NCBI GenBank assembly: GCA_933228895.1
Contig: OW121846.1
Coordinates: forward strand, 79,186,064 to 79,250,063
Reading direction: 5' to 3'
From: Platycnemis pennipes
Lineage: Eukaryota > Arthropoda > Insecta > Odonata > Platycnemididae
Length of the DNA stretch: 64,000 nt
The position numbers and the translations under genes are program-made. The notes below the pieces were generated by a model. It made no database searches. It had not been told where the DNA came from and saw only the letters and a list, made by a program, of their open reading frames with translations. How positions within the stretch are numbered: position 1 is the first letter of the stretch; the number at the start of each line of letters is the position of its first letter. This document shows, in pieces, positions 1-11,700 of the stretch.

Positions 1-201
1 AAATGGGAACACAAAGGATAGGTTACTTTACTTTCATGAATTATTTTTCAATTTAGTCAACAGGAAATATCGCAAATAAGCAGAGACGAATAAAATGCTT
101 ACGTTAAATAATTAAATGAATGTTTTCGATAAATTAAATAAAGTATTTGACAATATTACTTCAAATTCATATTATGATCTTTAGTTTTTTATAGTTATAT
201 T

Positions 202-385
202 AAGCAGAAAAAGATCCTGAATGTAAAAAAAATTTCTGTAATAAGATGCCCTTCATATTTTTGATGTCTTGCTGGAAGCGTTGCGATGATATTTCGGTGA
301 GTGTGGGATGGTAAACGATTAGCAATTAATATCGCCAAACTGTAAACCTCCCGCAAACACAAAAATAATTTGTAGCGTCAGTTCC
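202..385 (+). repeat. Internal repeat L (left copy), unit 1
   Basis: A sequence of roughly 180 bp related in direct orientation to R. Shared landmarks in order are AAGCAGAA, AAGATCCT, TCTTGCTGGAAGCGTTGCG, GATGATATTTCGGTGAGTG and CTCCCGCAAACACAAA. L has extra sequence after AAGATCCTGAATG. Similar copies sit about 200 bp after the start of every unit, so also in 13a and 14. On the minus strand L contains CLREV and HTHRNIIATLPAR, the same words as in R. It may be a short interspersed element that inserted twice in the founder unit; I cannot name it. Confidence 0.8.
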
Positions 386-599
386 AGATCTAATCTGTTA
401 ATTCTTGCTGAACGATATGGAATAACAAGAGGTTGAAAATTACCGTAAATTAAAATATGTAACTATCGGCTTAGTTTATGTTTATAAACGTTAGTCTTAT
501 TAAATTTATTTACCGGACTTAAATGAAATTTTTTTATCAGATTTAGAAATGAACTAAACTGGATCACGAAAGAAATTTCATCCTTTAAAATTGTGTAAG

Positions 600-1095
600 G
601 CATTGGAAGGAGAATCGTATGTACGTAAAAACAGGTATGAGGGAAGAAGATGGAGCAATCTAAATTAATTCACCACCACGTGGATTACGAGGCGTGTACG
701 GTCTCCACGATTAAAGACTTTCCCGAATGATCGGATCCCATGTTAGGGGCAAAATAATTGTTACCTTCTCACGCTCGGAGATTGGGTGGCGAGTTTTAGT
801 GACCAGGGAATCGGTGCCAGATAAGCAAAGGGCTAGCGTGCCAGTATTGCTAAGGAGAAGGAGAGAACGATCGTATGGACCGGGGATGTGACATGCTTGG
901 AAGGATATTCCGCCTGGCCTTGGAATCTGGAGGAAAGGCTGTGTGAAATTATTTGGGGGACTTCCCGTAATTCTCTCAGTATTACCGTAAACATGTTCGG
1001 CGCGTCATCACAGAGAATCTCGGGGTGGGGCAGGGGAGAAAGGAAGGAAAATATAAGGGGTCAGGACTAATGGAGGGAGGACGTCACCAGCTAAA
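600..1095. other. GC-richer block of unknown origin, unit 1
   Basis: About 500 bp with clearly more G and C than the rest of the unit, from GGCATTGGAAGGAG to the GGAGGGAGGACGTCACC region. It is present in units 1-10, 12 and 14 and lost in 11, 13a, 13b, 13c and 15. From about 931 to 1079, unit 1 and the distant unit 14 appear identical. Both strands have short open frames (60 codons +, 69 codons - in units 8-10), none with a recognisable domain. It could be a retroelement 5' region or captured host DNA; I see no tRNA-like A/B boxes. Confidence 0.55.
1022..1060 (+). promoter_or_regulatory. G-quadruplex-like motif at end of GC-richer block
   Basis: GGGGTGGGGCAGGGG followed, after a 20-base purine-rich stretch, by another GGGG. 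Four G4 runs allow a quadruplex with one long loop. The same motif occurs at 5863-5901, 9764-9802, 14605-14643, 18506-18544, 23347-23385, 27247-27285, 32088-32126, 36928-36966, 41768-41806, 50559-50597 and 60549-60587, unchanged by eye even in diverged units 12 and 14. The rearranged junctions of 13b, 13c and 15 resume a few bases downstream of where this motif would end. Folding is inferred, not shown. Confidence 0.5.
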
Positions 1096-1456
1096 ACTAC
1101 ATGTTCCATAAGTCAGTTGCCTCTAAATGCCTCCTCCTTTGTGACACTGGCGTAAATCCGTTCATTGAAATAGTCAACAAATTAATATATAATCTTATGT
1201 ATTCTGACTAAACACTATCTTTTATCGTTTCATTTCACATGTAGTTTCATGGTAATATTTCACACTATTTACGTACGTTATTCTCAAATGCTATTGTATG
1301 TCCATTTTCTAAATAAAATATCTAAGTTGTAATCAATATACGGAATATATATTTCGAATTGAACATACTCCTTAAAATCGTTAGGTTGCGTGAAAACCAT
1401 TTTGTTTTTCCACATCCAGATTTAGGGGCAGACTTTGACAATGACCATGAATTAGT

Positions 1457-2819
1457 AATGATGAATTGCCTTCTAAAATTCATGAACTTGAGGAAAACGA
1501 TAAGGAACTTATGGATAAATATGGATATGGTTATAAAATTAAAGTAGGATCAACAGCAGAGGGCATATCAACAAGTAAAGGGAGACAATATAGGTGACGA
1601 ACTGACTGCGTAATCAGTAGGTGTACGCTGGAAAAATTATTAATGTGGACTACAGGAGCTGCAATTGAAGCTCTTGGAATAAGAAAAGTTGCCAAAATGA
1701 AGCGATGATTCACGGAACAAGTCTTAGACCTGATTTAAGAAAGAAGAAAGTACAAGAATGCGGGAAATGAGGAAGGGCCGCTTTGCTACAAAAGATAAAG
1801 GAACGAAATAAGTCGTAAATCGAGGAATGCTAGAGAAATATGAATGAATAGCCTATGCGATAATGTACAAAACAACCTTGTTCTTTGAAAGGTGGAAACT
1901 TCCTTTTAGATTGTGAGGAACCACTTCAAAGTACCGAGCGTAGTGTTTTAATGCCATATGGGAAAAGTATGGAGAATTTTTGATTGAAAATAATTCAAAG
2001 TGAAGAGACGAAAAGAATAACTGAAAAACCTCTGCTGCGGAAAAAATGTCATCATCAAAGTGATCGAAGAGGACGATTGTGTATATCAATATTAGGATCG
2101 GAATTAGACGCTGTAATAAAGGACTTTCGCATGAATAACTTTTCCGGAACTGATTACATTCCTGCAGAAATAATAAAAATAACAGTTGAGAAGACTTTAA
2201 CCTATCTTTGAACGCCATCGGCTACATGTATACTACAGTAGAAATACGCACGGTTTTCAAGAAATGCGTCATCGTTGCTTATCCGAAAAGAAGAGAGCCG
2301 AGAATTGTGAATATTTTAGAACTATAAGTCTGACAACACATGCATCGAAGGTATTGGCAGGGATCATCTTATGAAGAATGGAAGAAAACGCAGAGGAGTA
2401 CCTGGATGAAGATCAATTTCGATTCAGGAAAATAAGGGCACAAGAGAGGCAAAATTGGCCTCTTGGGTACTTATAGAGGAGAGAATGGAGATTAACAAAC
2501 CGATATTATTTGCAATTGTGGAATAAGAGTAGGCTTTTGAAAACGTGATTTTGAATTCAACGCTTGAACTTCTGAAAGGAATTGGAGAGTCCTACAATGA
2601 TAAATGATTCATCCACATTTTGTATAAAGACCAAATGGCTGTGATTAAAACTGGATAAACAATGGAGATGCAAGAATAAGGAAAGAAGCGAGACAAGGCC
2701 TTTCCTTGTTTACAGCAGTTTTTAATACTAACGTGGAGAGAGCCATCAATTACATTAAAGAGAATTCTTCTCGGGTGAATATCCTTGGACAAAAATGTAG
2801 CATGCTGAGGTTCGCTGTC
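1457..2819 (+). pseudogene. LINE reverse transcriptase remnant, unit 1
   Basis: Decayed endonuclease-RT polyprotein fragment of a non-LTR retrotransposon. One + frame can be followed from NDELPSKIHELEEN (1457) through the linker AIEALGIRKVAKMK to VLDLI and ERRKYKNAGNEEG. It is broken by TGA at 1595 and 1706 and by a private TAA at 1736, where other copies read GAA. A shift then leads to SGTDYIPAEIIK, matching the family pattern GxDxIPAEMLK. RT motifs follow: FRTISLTTHASKV (about 2315), DEDQFRFRK, and AFENV at 2533-2547 where an AFDxV catalytic motif is expected. The fragment ends in MLRFAV at 2802-2819, where RTs have FADD, followed by a stop. The endonuclease N-terminus and everything after motif C are absent. 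The HASK signature suggests an RTE/BovB-like clade, an inference. Not functional. Confidence 0.85.
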
Positions 2820-2822
2820 TAA

Positions 2823-3105
2823 CTGATATAAGCAGAATTAAGATCCTCTTCATATCTTTGTTGTCTTGCTGTGGAAGCGTTGCGATGATATTTCGGTGAG
2901 TGCGTGAAGTTATCCCACCAGCATTAAATATCGCTAAGAGGAAAACTTCCCGCAAACACAAATAATATCTAATGGCCACAGCTCCTAATGATCTTGCGTC
3001 AGGATACACTATGGCAACAGCTTGAAATAAAAATTTCCACTTGGTACTAATATGGTTATGTGCAGTCCAAGAATAATCACATTTTATGTAATGAAAATGA
3101 AATGC
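2823..3105 (-). other. Antisense open frame across R, unit 1, unidentified
   Basis: Reading the minus strand from about 3105 downward gives an open frame without a required ATG: HYIKCDYSWTAHNHISTKWK, then AVAIVYPDARS, RYYLCLREVFLLAIFNAGG and THRNIIATLP. The ATG-initiated part starts at 3009. The frame is open in all copies that contain R (for example 7660-7848, 55088-55276, 57520-57708, 62178-62366) and a similar one crosses L. I do not recognise the family. The A/B differences seen here mostly change amino acids (Y to F, V to L, R to P), and type A has a 2-bp frameshift near the end, so current selection on a protein is not supported. Confidence 0.35.
2830..2975 (+). repeat. Internal repeat R (right copy), unit 1
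   Basis: Relative of L, starting about 10 bases after the truncated catalytic box of the LINE remnant, in every unit that keeps that end. Type-A copies carry two extra bases (CTTGCTGTGGAAGCG) absent from type B, from L and from the edge copies. R is therefore the sequence into which the LINE fragment ends. The GATGATATTTCGGTGAGTG core is the best-conserved stretch and was used for recombination in 13a. Confidence 0.8.
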
Positions 3106-3109
3106 GTAA

Positions 3110-4840
3110 ATCTATCATGCACAATGAAGAATTGTTCAGTTTCGGTTTTATTAGGAAGGTAAACAAAATTAATAAGCAGTATTTTCAAAATATGTATTGA
3201 AATTGTTAGAATTCTAGTTTTTCTTTCCTTGTGCAATAATGAAACATAAAAAGCAACAATATTTATACTTTTAAAAAACTATTTCAGATACAATTATAAG
3301 GCAAAATGTAAGTTCATGCAAACACACTTTCTGAAACAACCCATGGCGTGGAACCCATTTCCTAATCTATTTTCTATTTTCCTCCCATTATGTTCGTTCA
3401 CGACTAATGAAAATGATTGAAGTCGGGTAATGGTAAATGCTTTCACCACAAAGTAGGAAAATTATCATATGGTGTTTATAGGATTGAATTTAGATTCTTG
3501 ACATTATAATTATTAGTTTTGTGAGAACTCATTTAATGTCCATAGTAATTTATGGATAAATCGACCCAGTTAATGACTATTATTTACTAAAAATTCATAT
3601 TTAGCTATAAATGTTACTTCTATACTTTGATAATAATTTCGATTCGATTGATTCGTTAGTTAACTAGTATTCCCTAATCAAAAAAATACATTTATTTATG
3701 ATTAATATTCGCATCTGATTCCATTAATAAATCGTAATCTTTCGAAATAGTAATAAGCTACGCGTTGTTACAGAAATAATTCTTTCCTAGGTTACACTGC
3801 GATTTGGGCCAGACCCGAAAAACCTGATCTTTTGATAAACAACCGAATGAATTCGGCCTTCCCTTGAATGAAATATTTGAAAAATTTTCTTGATATTATT
3901 ATGCAATACTAAAATTAGTTATGAACAATAGCAATTTATTAAAAAAATTTCATTAGTAATGAATTTATTAGTAAATGCTTTAAATATGTGCTGGGTTGTA
4001 GTCAAATAAACATATAAAAAGAGAAATAATCTATTGAATTACGCATTGCAAATAAGGTCGCGTAATGAGGGGAGTTTCAAATATGGCCAAAATTCATTAT
4101 TTCGTTATTACTTTGGTAGGTAGCCTTTAACTGTATGCTGATAGGTTTTTTAATGTCATACCGTTACATAATTTATTAGAACAAAGTTGTAAATCATTTA
4201 TTTAGCTTTAATTCATCAATTGTGTTCAATACAATCGGTAATCGAATGAATCAATTCCCCGCATGTTGGAAAGCGAAGAGTTATTGTTAAAACAGATAAA
4301 TATATCGCAAGGGTTTTTCAACTGTTGCCATATTTAGTGTAAGAGGCGACATTTTCCCTGCATACTTTTTAAATTATAGATAATGCAAATGTTCTTAAGT
4401 ACATTACTTCCCTTCCTGTCCTAACCTTGGGGAAAGAGTAGTAGGTGAAATTATGGGCTCTGGCTGAGAAACAACGAATGGGGCAATGCTGTGTTAAATA
4501 GTGTTAAGGTACCGAAGTATAGGATAAGGGATATCAAATGAATGAAAGGATATATCCCGCGTTTTTCAATCTGAAGTAAAGATAGCAAAAAGTAATAGGG
4601 GAAATACTAACGGTGGCGATATTATTTCCAAAGCGATTGTAAATATTATCAATTTTTTCTTTGAAATATGCGAAGTAGCATATCACAAATGTTAATAAAT
4701 GTTGTAAACAATTCGAATAACGGAGTGTTTGATCCGCTGATAACACATTAACGAGAAAAATAATGAACTCTCTCATCAATGGTGGGATTGTAAAAATTGG
4801 TATAATTCATCATGATTGTTACATTTTGGGAAAATATGGA
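3110..4840. other. AT-rich tail without recognisable content, unit 1
   Basis: Long stretch without an RNA gene, coding similarity or transposon ends that I can recognise. Minus-strand frames here (such as 81 codons at 4534-4779) are AT-rich chance frames copied with the unit. Small structures include the perfect arms CCGAAT/ATTCGG near 3844 and TTCATTA/TAATGAA near 3950. The last 938 bp (about 3903-4840) are the part missing from type-B units. Equivalent tails lie at about 11850-13582, 20592-22324, 29334-31065, 34174-35905, 39014-40745, 43854-45588, 47807-49537 and 58140-59527. Confidence 0.7.
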
Positions 4841-7800
4841 AAATGGGAACACAAAGGATAGGTTACTTTACTTTCATGAATAATTTTTCAATTTAGTCAA
4901 CAGGAAATATCGCAAATAAGCAGAGACGAATAAAATGCTTACGTTTAATAATTAAATGAATGTTTTCGATAAATTAAATAAAGTATTTGACAATATTACT
5001 TCAAATTCATATTATGATCTTTGGTTTTTTATAGTTATATTAAGCAGAAAAAGATCCTGAATGTAAAAAAAATTTCTATAATAAGATGCTCTTCATATTT
5101 TTGATGTCTTGCTGGAAGCGTTGCGATGATATTTCGGTGAGTGTGGGATGGTAAACGATTAGCAATTAATATCGCCAAACTGTAAACCTCCCGCAAACAC
5201 AAAAATAATTTGTAGCGTCAGTTCCAGATCTAATCTGTTAATTCTTGCTGAACGATACGGAATAACAAGAGCTTGAAAATTACCGTAAATTAAAATATGT
5301 TACTATCGGCTTAGTTAATATTTATAGACGTTACTCTTATTTAAATTATTTACCGGACTTAAATAAAATTTTTTTAATCAGATTTAGAAATGAACTAAAC
5401 TGGATCACGAAAGAAATTTCATCCTTTAAAATTGTGTAAGGCATTGGAAGGAGAATCGTATGTACGTAAAAACAGGTATGAGGGAAGAAGATGGAGCAAT
5501 CTAAATTAATTCACCACCACGTGGATTACGAGGCGTGTACGGTCTCCACGATTAGAGACTTTCCCGAATGATCGGATCCCATGTTAGGGGCAAAATAATT
5601 GTTACCTTCTCACGCTCGGAGATTGGGTGGCGAGTTTTAGTGACCAGGGAATCGGTGCCAGATAAGCAAAGGGCTAGCGTGCCAGTATTGCTAAGGAGAA
5701 GGAGAGAACGATCGTATGGACCGGGGATGTGACATGCTTGGAAGGATATTCCGCCTGGCCTTGGAATCTGGAGGAAAGGCTGTGTGAAATTATTTGGGGG
5801 ACTTCCCGTAATTCTCTCAGTATTACCGTAAACATGTTCGGCGCGTCATCACAGAGAATCTCGGGGTGGGGCAGGGGAGAAAGGAAGGAAAATATAAGGG
5901 GTCAGGACTAATGGAGGGAGGACGTCACCAGCTAAAACTACATGTTCCATAAGTCAGTTGCCTCTAAATGCCTCCTCCTTTGTGACACTGGCGTAACTCC
6001 GTTCATTGAAATAGTCTACAAATTAATATATAATCTTAAGTATTCTGACTAAACACTATCTTTTATCGTTTCATTTCACATGTAGTTTCATGGTAATATT
6101 TCACACTATTTACGTACATTATTCTCAAATGCTATTGTATGTCCATTTTCTAAATAAAATATCTAAGTTGTAATCAATATACGCAATATATATTTCGAAT
6201 TGAACATACTCCTTAAAATGTTAGGTTGCGTGAAAACCATTTTGTATTTCGACATCCAGATTTAGGGGCAGACTTTGACAATGACCATGAATTAGTAATG
6301 ATGAATTGCCTTCTAAAATTCATGAACTTGAGGAAAACGATAAGGAACTTATGGATAAATATGGATATGGTTATAAAATTAAAGTGGGATCAACAACAGA
6401 GGGCATATCAACAAGTAAAGGGAGACAACATAGGTGATGAACTGACTGCGTAATCAGTAGGTGTACGCTGGAAAAATTATTAATGTGGACTACAGGAGCT
6501 GCAATTGAAGCTCTTGGAATAAGAAAAGTTGCCAAAATTAAGCGATGATTCACGGAACAAGTCTTAGACCTGATTGAAGAAAGAAGAAAGTACAAGAATG
6601 CGGGAAATGAGGAAGGGCCGCTTTGCTACAAAAGATAAAGGAACGAAATCAGTCGTAAATCGAGGAATGCTAGAGAAATATGAATGAATAGCCTATGCGA
6701 GAATGTGCAAAACAACCTTGTTCTTTGAAAGGTGGAAACTTCCTTTTAGATTGTGAGGAACCACTTCAAAGTACCGAGCGTAGTGTTTTAATGCCATATG
6801 GGAAAAGTATGGAGAATTTTTGATTGAAAATAATACAAAGTGAAGAGACGAAAAGAATAACTGAAAAACCTCTGCTGCGGAAAAAATGTCACCATCAAAG
6901 TGATCGAAGAGGACGATTGTGTATATCAATATTAGGATCGGAATTAGACGCTGTAATAAAGGACTATCGCATGAATAACTTTTCCGGAACTGATTACATT
7001 CCTGCAGAAATAATAAAAATAACAGTAGAGAAGACTGTAACCTATCTATGAACGCCATCTGCTACATGTATACTACGGGAGAAATACGCACGGTTTTCAA
7101 GAAATGCGTCATCGTTGCTTATCCAAAAAGAAGAGAGCCGAGAATTGTGAATATTTTAGAACTATAAGTCTGACAACACATGCATCGAAGGTATTGGCAG
7201 GGATCATCTTAGGAAGAATGGAACAAAACGCAAAGGAGTACCTGGATGAAGATCAATTTCGATTCAGGAAAATACGGGAACAAGAGAGGCAAAATTGGCC
7301 TCTTTGGTACTTATAGAGAAGAGAATATAGATTAACAAACCGATATTATTTGCATTTGTGGAATAAGAGAAGGCTTTTGAAAACGTGATTTTGTATTCAA
7401 CGCTTGAACTTCTGAAAAAAATTGGAGTGTCCTACAATGATTAAAGATTCATCCACATTTTGTTTAACGACAAAATGGCTGTGATTAAAACTGGATAAAC
7501 AATGGAGATGCAAGAATAAGGAAAGAAGCGAGACAGAGCTTTTCTTTGTGTCCAGCAGTTTATAATACTAACGTGGAGAGAGCCATCAACTACATTAAAG
7601 AGAATTCTTCTTGGGTGAATATACTTGGACAAAAAATTTGGCATGCTAAGGGTCGATGACTAACTATTATAAGCAGAATTAAGATATTCTTCATTCCTTT
7701 GTTGTCTTGCTGGAAGCGTTGCTATGATATTTCGGTGAGTGCGTGAAGTTATCCCGCCAGCATTAAATATCGCTAAGAGGAAAACTTCGGGTAAACACAA

Positions 7801-8742
7801 ATAATATCTAATGGCCAAAGCTCCTGATGATCTTGCGTCAGGAAACACAATGGCAACAGCTTGAAATAAAAATTTCCACTTGGTACTAATATGGTTATAT
7901 GCAGTCCAAGAATAATCACATTTTATGTAATGAAAATGAAATGCGTAAATCTATCATGCACAATGAAGAATTGTTCAGTTTCGGTTTTATTAGGAAGGCA
8001 AACAAAATTAATAAGCAGTATTTTCAAAATATGTATTGAAATTGTTAGAATTCTAGTTTTTCTTTCCTTGTGCAATAATGAAACATAAAAAGCAACAATA
8101 TTTATACTTTTAAAAAACTATTTCAGATAAAATTATAAGGCAAAATGTAAATTCATGCAAACACACTTTCTGAAACAACCCATGGCGTGGAACCCATTTC
8201 CTGATCTATTTTCTATTTTCTTCCCATTATGTTCGTTCACGACAAATAAAAATGATTAAAGTCGGGTAATGGTAAATGCTTTCACCACAAAGTAGGAAAA
8301 TTATCAATGGTGTTTATAAGATTGAATTTAGTTTCTTGACATTATAATTATTAGTTTTGTAAGAACTCATTTAATGTCCATAGTACTTTATGGATAAATC
8401 GACCCAGTTAATGACTATTATTTACTAAAAATTCATATTTAGCTATAAATGTTACTTCTATACCTTGATAATAATTTCGATTCGATTGATTCGTTAGTTA
8501 ACTAGTATTCCCTAATCAAAAAAATACATTTATTTGTGATTAATATTCGCATCTGATTCCATTAATAAATAGTAATCTTTCGAAATAGTAATAAGCTACG
8601 CGTTGTTACAGAAATAATTCTTTCCTAGGTTACACTGCGATTTGGGCCAGACCCGGAAAACCTGATCTTTTGATAAACAACCGAATGAATTCGGCCTTCC
8701 CTTGAATGAAATATTTGAAAAATTTTCTTGATATTATTATGC
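4841..8742 (+). repeat. Unit 2, type B, tail-deleted (3,902 bp)
   Basis: Same order of blocks as unit 1, but the unit stops at ATTATTATGC and the next unit starts at once, so the last 938 bp of the full unit are missing. Type-B marks include TTAATATTTATAGACG in the left part and CTTCGGGTAAACAC in internal repeat R (CTTCGGGCAAACAC in units 4 and 6). It differs from unit 4 by only a handful of substitutions, for example near 5552, 6250, 7791 and 7898. Confidence 0.95.
6297..7660 (+). pseudogene. LINE RT remnant, unit 2 (type B)
   Basis: Same fragment as in unit 1 with type-B changes. The linker reads IEERRKYKN without the unit-1 stop. The RT fingers/palm start is open for 70 codons at 7104-7316 because B units read TTAGGA where A units have the stop TTATGA. 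HASKVLAGIILGRM and DEDQFRFRK are readable there. The expected catalytic box is MLRVDD at the 3' end, then a stop. Frameshifts and stops elsewhere rule out a working enzyme. Confidence 0.83.
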
Positions 8743-8750
8743 AAATGGGA
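8733..8750. other. Type-B deletion junction (first of three)
   Basis: ATTATTATGC is fused to AAATGGGA. In full units ATTATTATGCAATACT and TATGGAAAATGGG are 938 bp apart, so the joint could have formed on a two-base AA overlap. Identical joints occur at 17484/17485 and 26226/26227. Confidence 0.88.
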
Positions 8751-11700
8751 ACACAAAGGATAGGTTACTTTACTTTCATGAATTTTTTTTCAATTTAGTC
8801 AACAGGAAATATCGCAAATAAGCAGAGACGAATAAAATGCTTACGTTAAATAATTAAATGAATGTTTTCGATAAATTAAATAAAGTATTTGACAATATTA
8901 CTTCAAATTCATATTATGATATTTAGTTTTTTATAGTTATATTAAGCAGAAAAAGATCCTGAATGTAAAAAAAATTTCTGTAATAAGATGCCCTTCATAT
9001 TTTTGATGTCTTGCTGGAAGCGTTGCGATGATATTTCGGTGAGTGTGGGATGTTAAACGATTAGCAATTAATATCGCCAAACTGTAAACCTCCCGCAAAC
9101 ACAAAAATAATTTGTAGCGTCAGTTCCAGATCTAATCTGTTAATTCTTGCTGAACGATATGGAATAACAAGAGGTTGAAAATTACCGTAAATTAAAATAT
9201 GTAACTATCGGCTTAGTTTATGTTTATAAACGTTAGTCTTATTAAATTTATTTACCGGACTTAAATGAAATTTTTTTATCAGATTTAGAAATGAACTAAA
9301 CTGGATCACGAAAGAAATTTCATCCTTTAAAATTGTGTAAGGCATTGGAAGGAGAATCGTATGTACGTAAAAACAGGTTTGAGGGAAGAAGATGGAGCAA
9401 TCTAAATTAATTCACCACCACGTGGATTATGAGGCGTGTACGGCCTCCACGATTAAAGACTTTCCCGAATGATCGGATCCCATGTTAGGGGCAAAATAAT
9501 TGTTACTATCTCACGCTCGGAGATTGGGTGGAGAGTTTTAGTGACCAGGGAATTGGTGCCAGATAAGCAAAGGGCTAGCGTGCCAGTATTGCTAAGGAGA
9601 AGGAGAGAACGATCATATGGACCGGGGATGTGACATGCTTGGAAGGATATTCAGCCTGGCCTCGGAATCAGAAGGAAAGGCTGTGTGAAATTATTTGGGG
9701 GACTTCCCGTAATTCTCTCAGTATTACCGTAAACATGTTCGGCGCGTCATCACAGAGAATCTCGGGGTGGGGCAGGGGAGAAAGGAAGGAAAATATAAGG
9801 GGTCAGGACTAATGGAGGGAGGACGTCACTAGCTAAAACTACATGTTCCATAAGTCAGTTGCCTCTAAATGCCTCCTCCTTTGTGACACTGGCGTAAATC
9901 CGTTCATTGAAATAGTCAACAAATTAATATATAATCTTATGTATTCTGACTAAACACTATCTTTTATCGTTTCATTTCACATGTAGTTTCATGGTAATAT
10001 TTCACACTATTTACGTACGTTATTCTCAAATGCTATTGTATGTCCATTTTATAAATAAAATATCTAAGTTGTAATCAATATACGCAATATATATTTCGAA
10101 TTGAACATACTCCTAAAAATCGTTAGGTTGCGTGAAAACCATTTTGTTTTTCCACATCCAGATTTAGGGGCAGACTTTGACAATGACCATGAATTAGTAA
10201 TGATGAATTGCCTTCTAAAATTCATGAACTTGAGGAAAACGATAAGGAACTTATGGATAAATATGGATATGGTTATAAAATTAAAGTAGGATCAACAGCA
10301 GAGGGCATATCAACAAGTAAAGGGAGACAATATAGGTGACGAACTGACTGCGTAATCAGTAGGTGTACGCTGGAAAAATTATTAATGTGGACTACAGGAG
10401 CTGCAATTGAAGCTCTTGGAATAAGAAAAGTTGCCAAAATTAAGCGATGATTCACGGAACAAGTCTTAGACCTGATTGAAGAAAGAAGAAAGTACAAGAA
10501 TGCGGGAAATGAGGAAGGGCCGCTTTGCTACAAAAGATAAAGGAACGAAATAAGTCGTAAATCGAGGAATGCTAGAGAAATATGAATGAATAGCCTATGC
10601 GATAATGTACAAAACAACCTTGTTCTTTGAAAGGTGGAAACTTCCTTTTAGATTGTGAGGAACCACTTCAAAGTACCGAGCGTAGTGTTTTAATGCCATA
10701 TGGGAAAAGTATGGAGAATTTTTGATTGAAAATAATTCAAAGTGAAGAGACGAAAAGAATAACTGAAAAACCTCTGCTGCGGAAAAAATGTCATCATCAA
10801 AGTGATCGAAGAGGACGATTGTGTATATCAATATTAGGATCGGAATTAGACGCTGTAATAAAGGACTTTCGCATGAATAACTTTTCCGGAACTGATTACA
10901 TTCCTGCAGAAATAATAAAAATAACAGTTGAGAAGACTTTAACCTATCTTTGAACGCCATCGGCTACATGTATACTACAGTAGAAATACGCACGGTTTTC
11001 AAGAAATGCGTCATCGTTGCTTATCCGAAAAGAAGAGAGCCGAGAATTGTGAATATTTTAGAACTATAAGTCTGACAACACATGCATCGAAGGTATTGGC
11101 AGGGATCATCTTATGAAGAATGGAAGAAAACGCAGAGGAGTACCTGGATGAAGATCAATTTCGATTCAGGAAAATAAGGGCACAAGAGAGGCAAAATTGG
11201 CCTCTTGGGTACTTATAGAGGAGAGAATGGAGATTAACAAACCGATATTATTTGCAATTGTGGAATAAGAGTAGGCTTTTGAAAACGTGATTTTGAATTC
11301 AACGCTTGAACTTCTGAAAGGAATTGGAGAGTCCTACAATGATAAATGATTCATCCACATTTTGTATAAAGACCAAATGGCTGTGATTAAAACTGGATAA
11401 ACAATGGAGATGCAAGAATAAGGAAAGAAGCGAGACAAGGCCTTTCCTTGTTTCCAGCAGTTTTTAATACTAACGTGGAGAGAGCCATCAATTACATTAA
11501 AGAGAATTCTTCTCTGGTGAATATCCTTGGACAAAAATGTAGCATGCTGAGGTTCGCTGACTAACTGATATAAGCAGAATTAAGATCCTCTTCATATCTT
11601 TGTTGTCTTGCTGTGGAAGCGTTGCGATGATATTTCGGTGAGTGCGTGAAGTTATCCCACCAGCATTAAATATCGCTAAGAGGAAAACCTCCCGCAAACA

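Larger units (their letters stand above)
1..4840 (+). repeat. Unit 1, type A, full length (4,840 bp)
   Basis: Reference unit. Blocks: AT-rich 1-600 with internal repeat L at about 202-385; GC-richer block about 600-1095; spacer about 1095-1456; LINE remnant 1457-2819; internal repeat R 2830-2975; AT-rich tail about 3110-4840 in which I recognise nothing. It differs from the other A units (3, 5, 7) at more sites than they differ from one another, for example GATCTTTAG here against GATATTTAG, and GTACGGTCTCC against GTACGGCCTCC. Confidence 0.95.

Noticed and set aside
268..290. CENP-B-box-like core (GGAAGCG) in L and R
   Set aside because: Only the GGAARCG part matches; the other essential CENP-B box positions do not, so a centromere claim is not supported.
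954..966. GGGGACTTCCC, a perfect NF-kB/Rel-type site in many units
   Set aside because: A single short match; units 8-10 read GGGGAACTTCCC. No gene nearby to regulate.
888..1070. 60-codon + frame (MTCLEGYSAW...) recurring in most units
   Set aside because: Short frame in the GC-richer block; no domain, no supporting start context, and the differences between units change amino acids freely.
1853..2218. 121-codon minus-strand open frame recurring in units 1-10 (shortened in 11 and 12)
   Set aside because: It is antisense to the LINE remnant, shows no recognisable domain, and recurs only because the unit is copied. Small indels break it in units 11 and 12.
4534..4779. 81-codon minus-strand frame in the tail of full units
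   Set aside because: Low-complexity, AT-rich residues (F, I, Y, L); disrupted in units 12-14. Best explained by chance.
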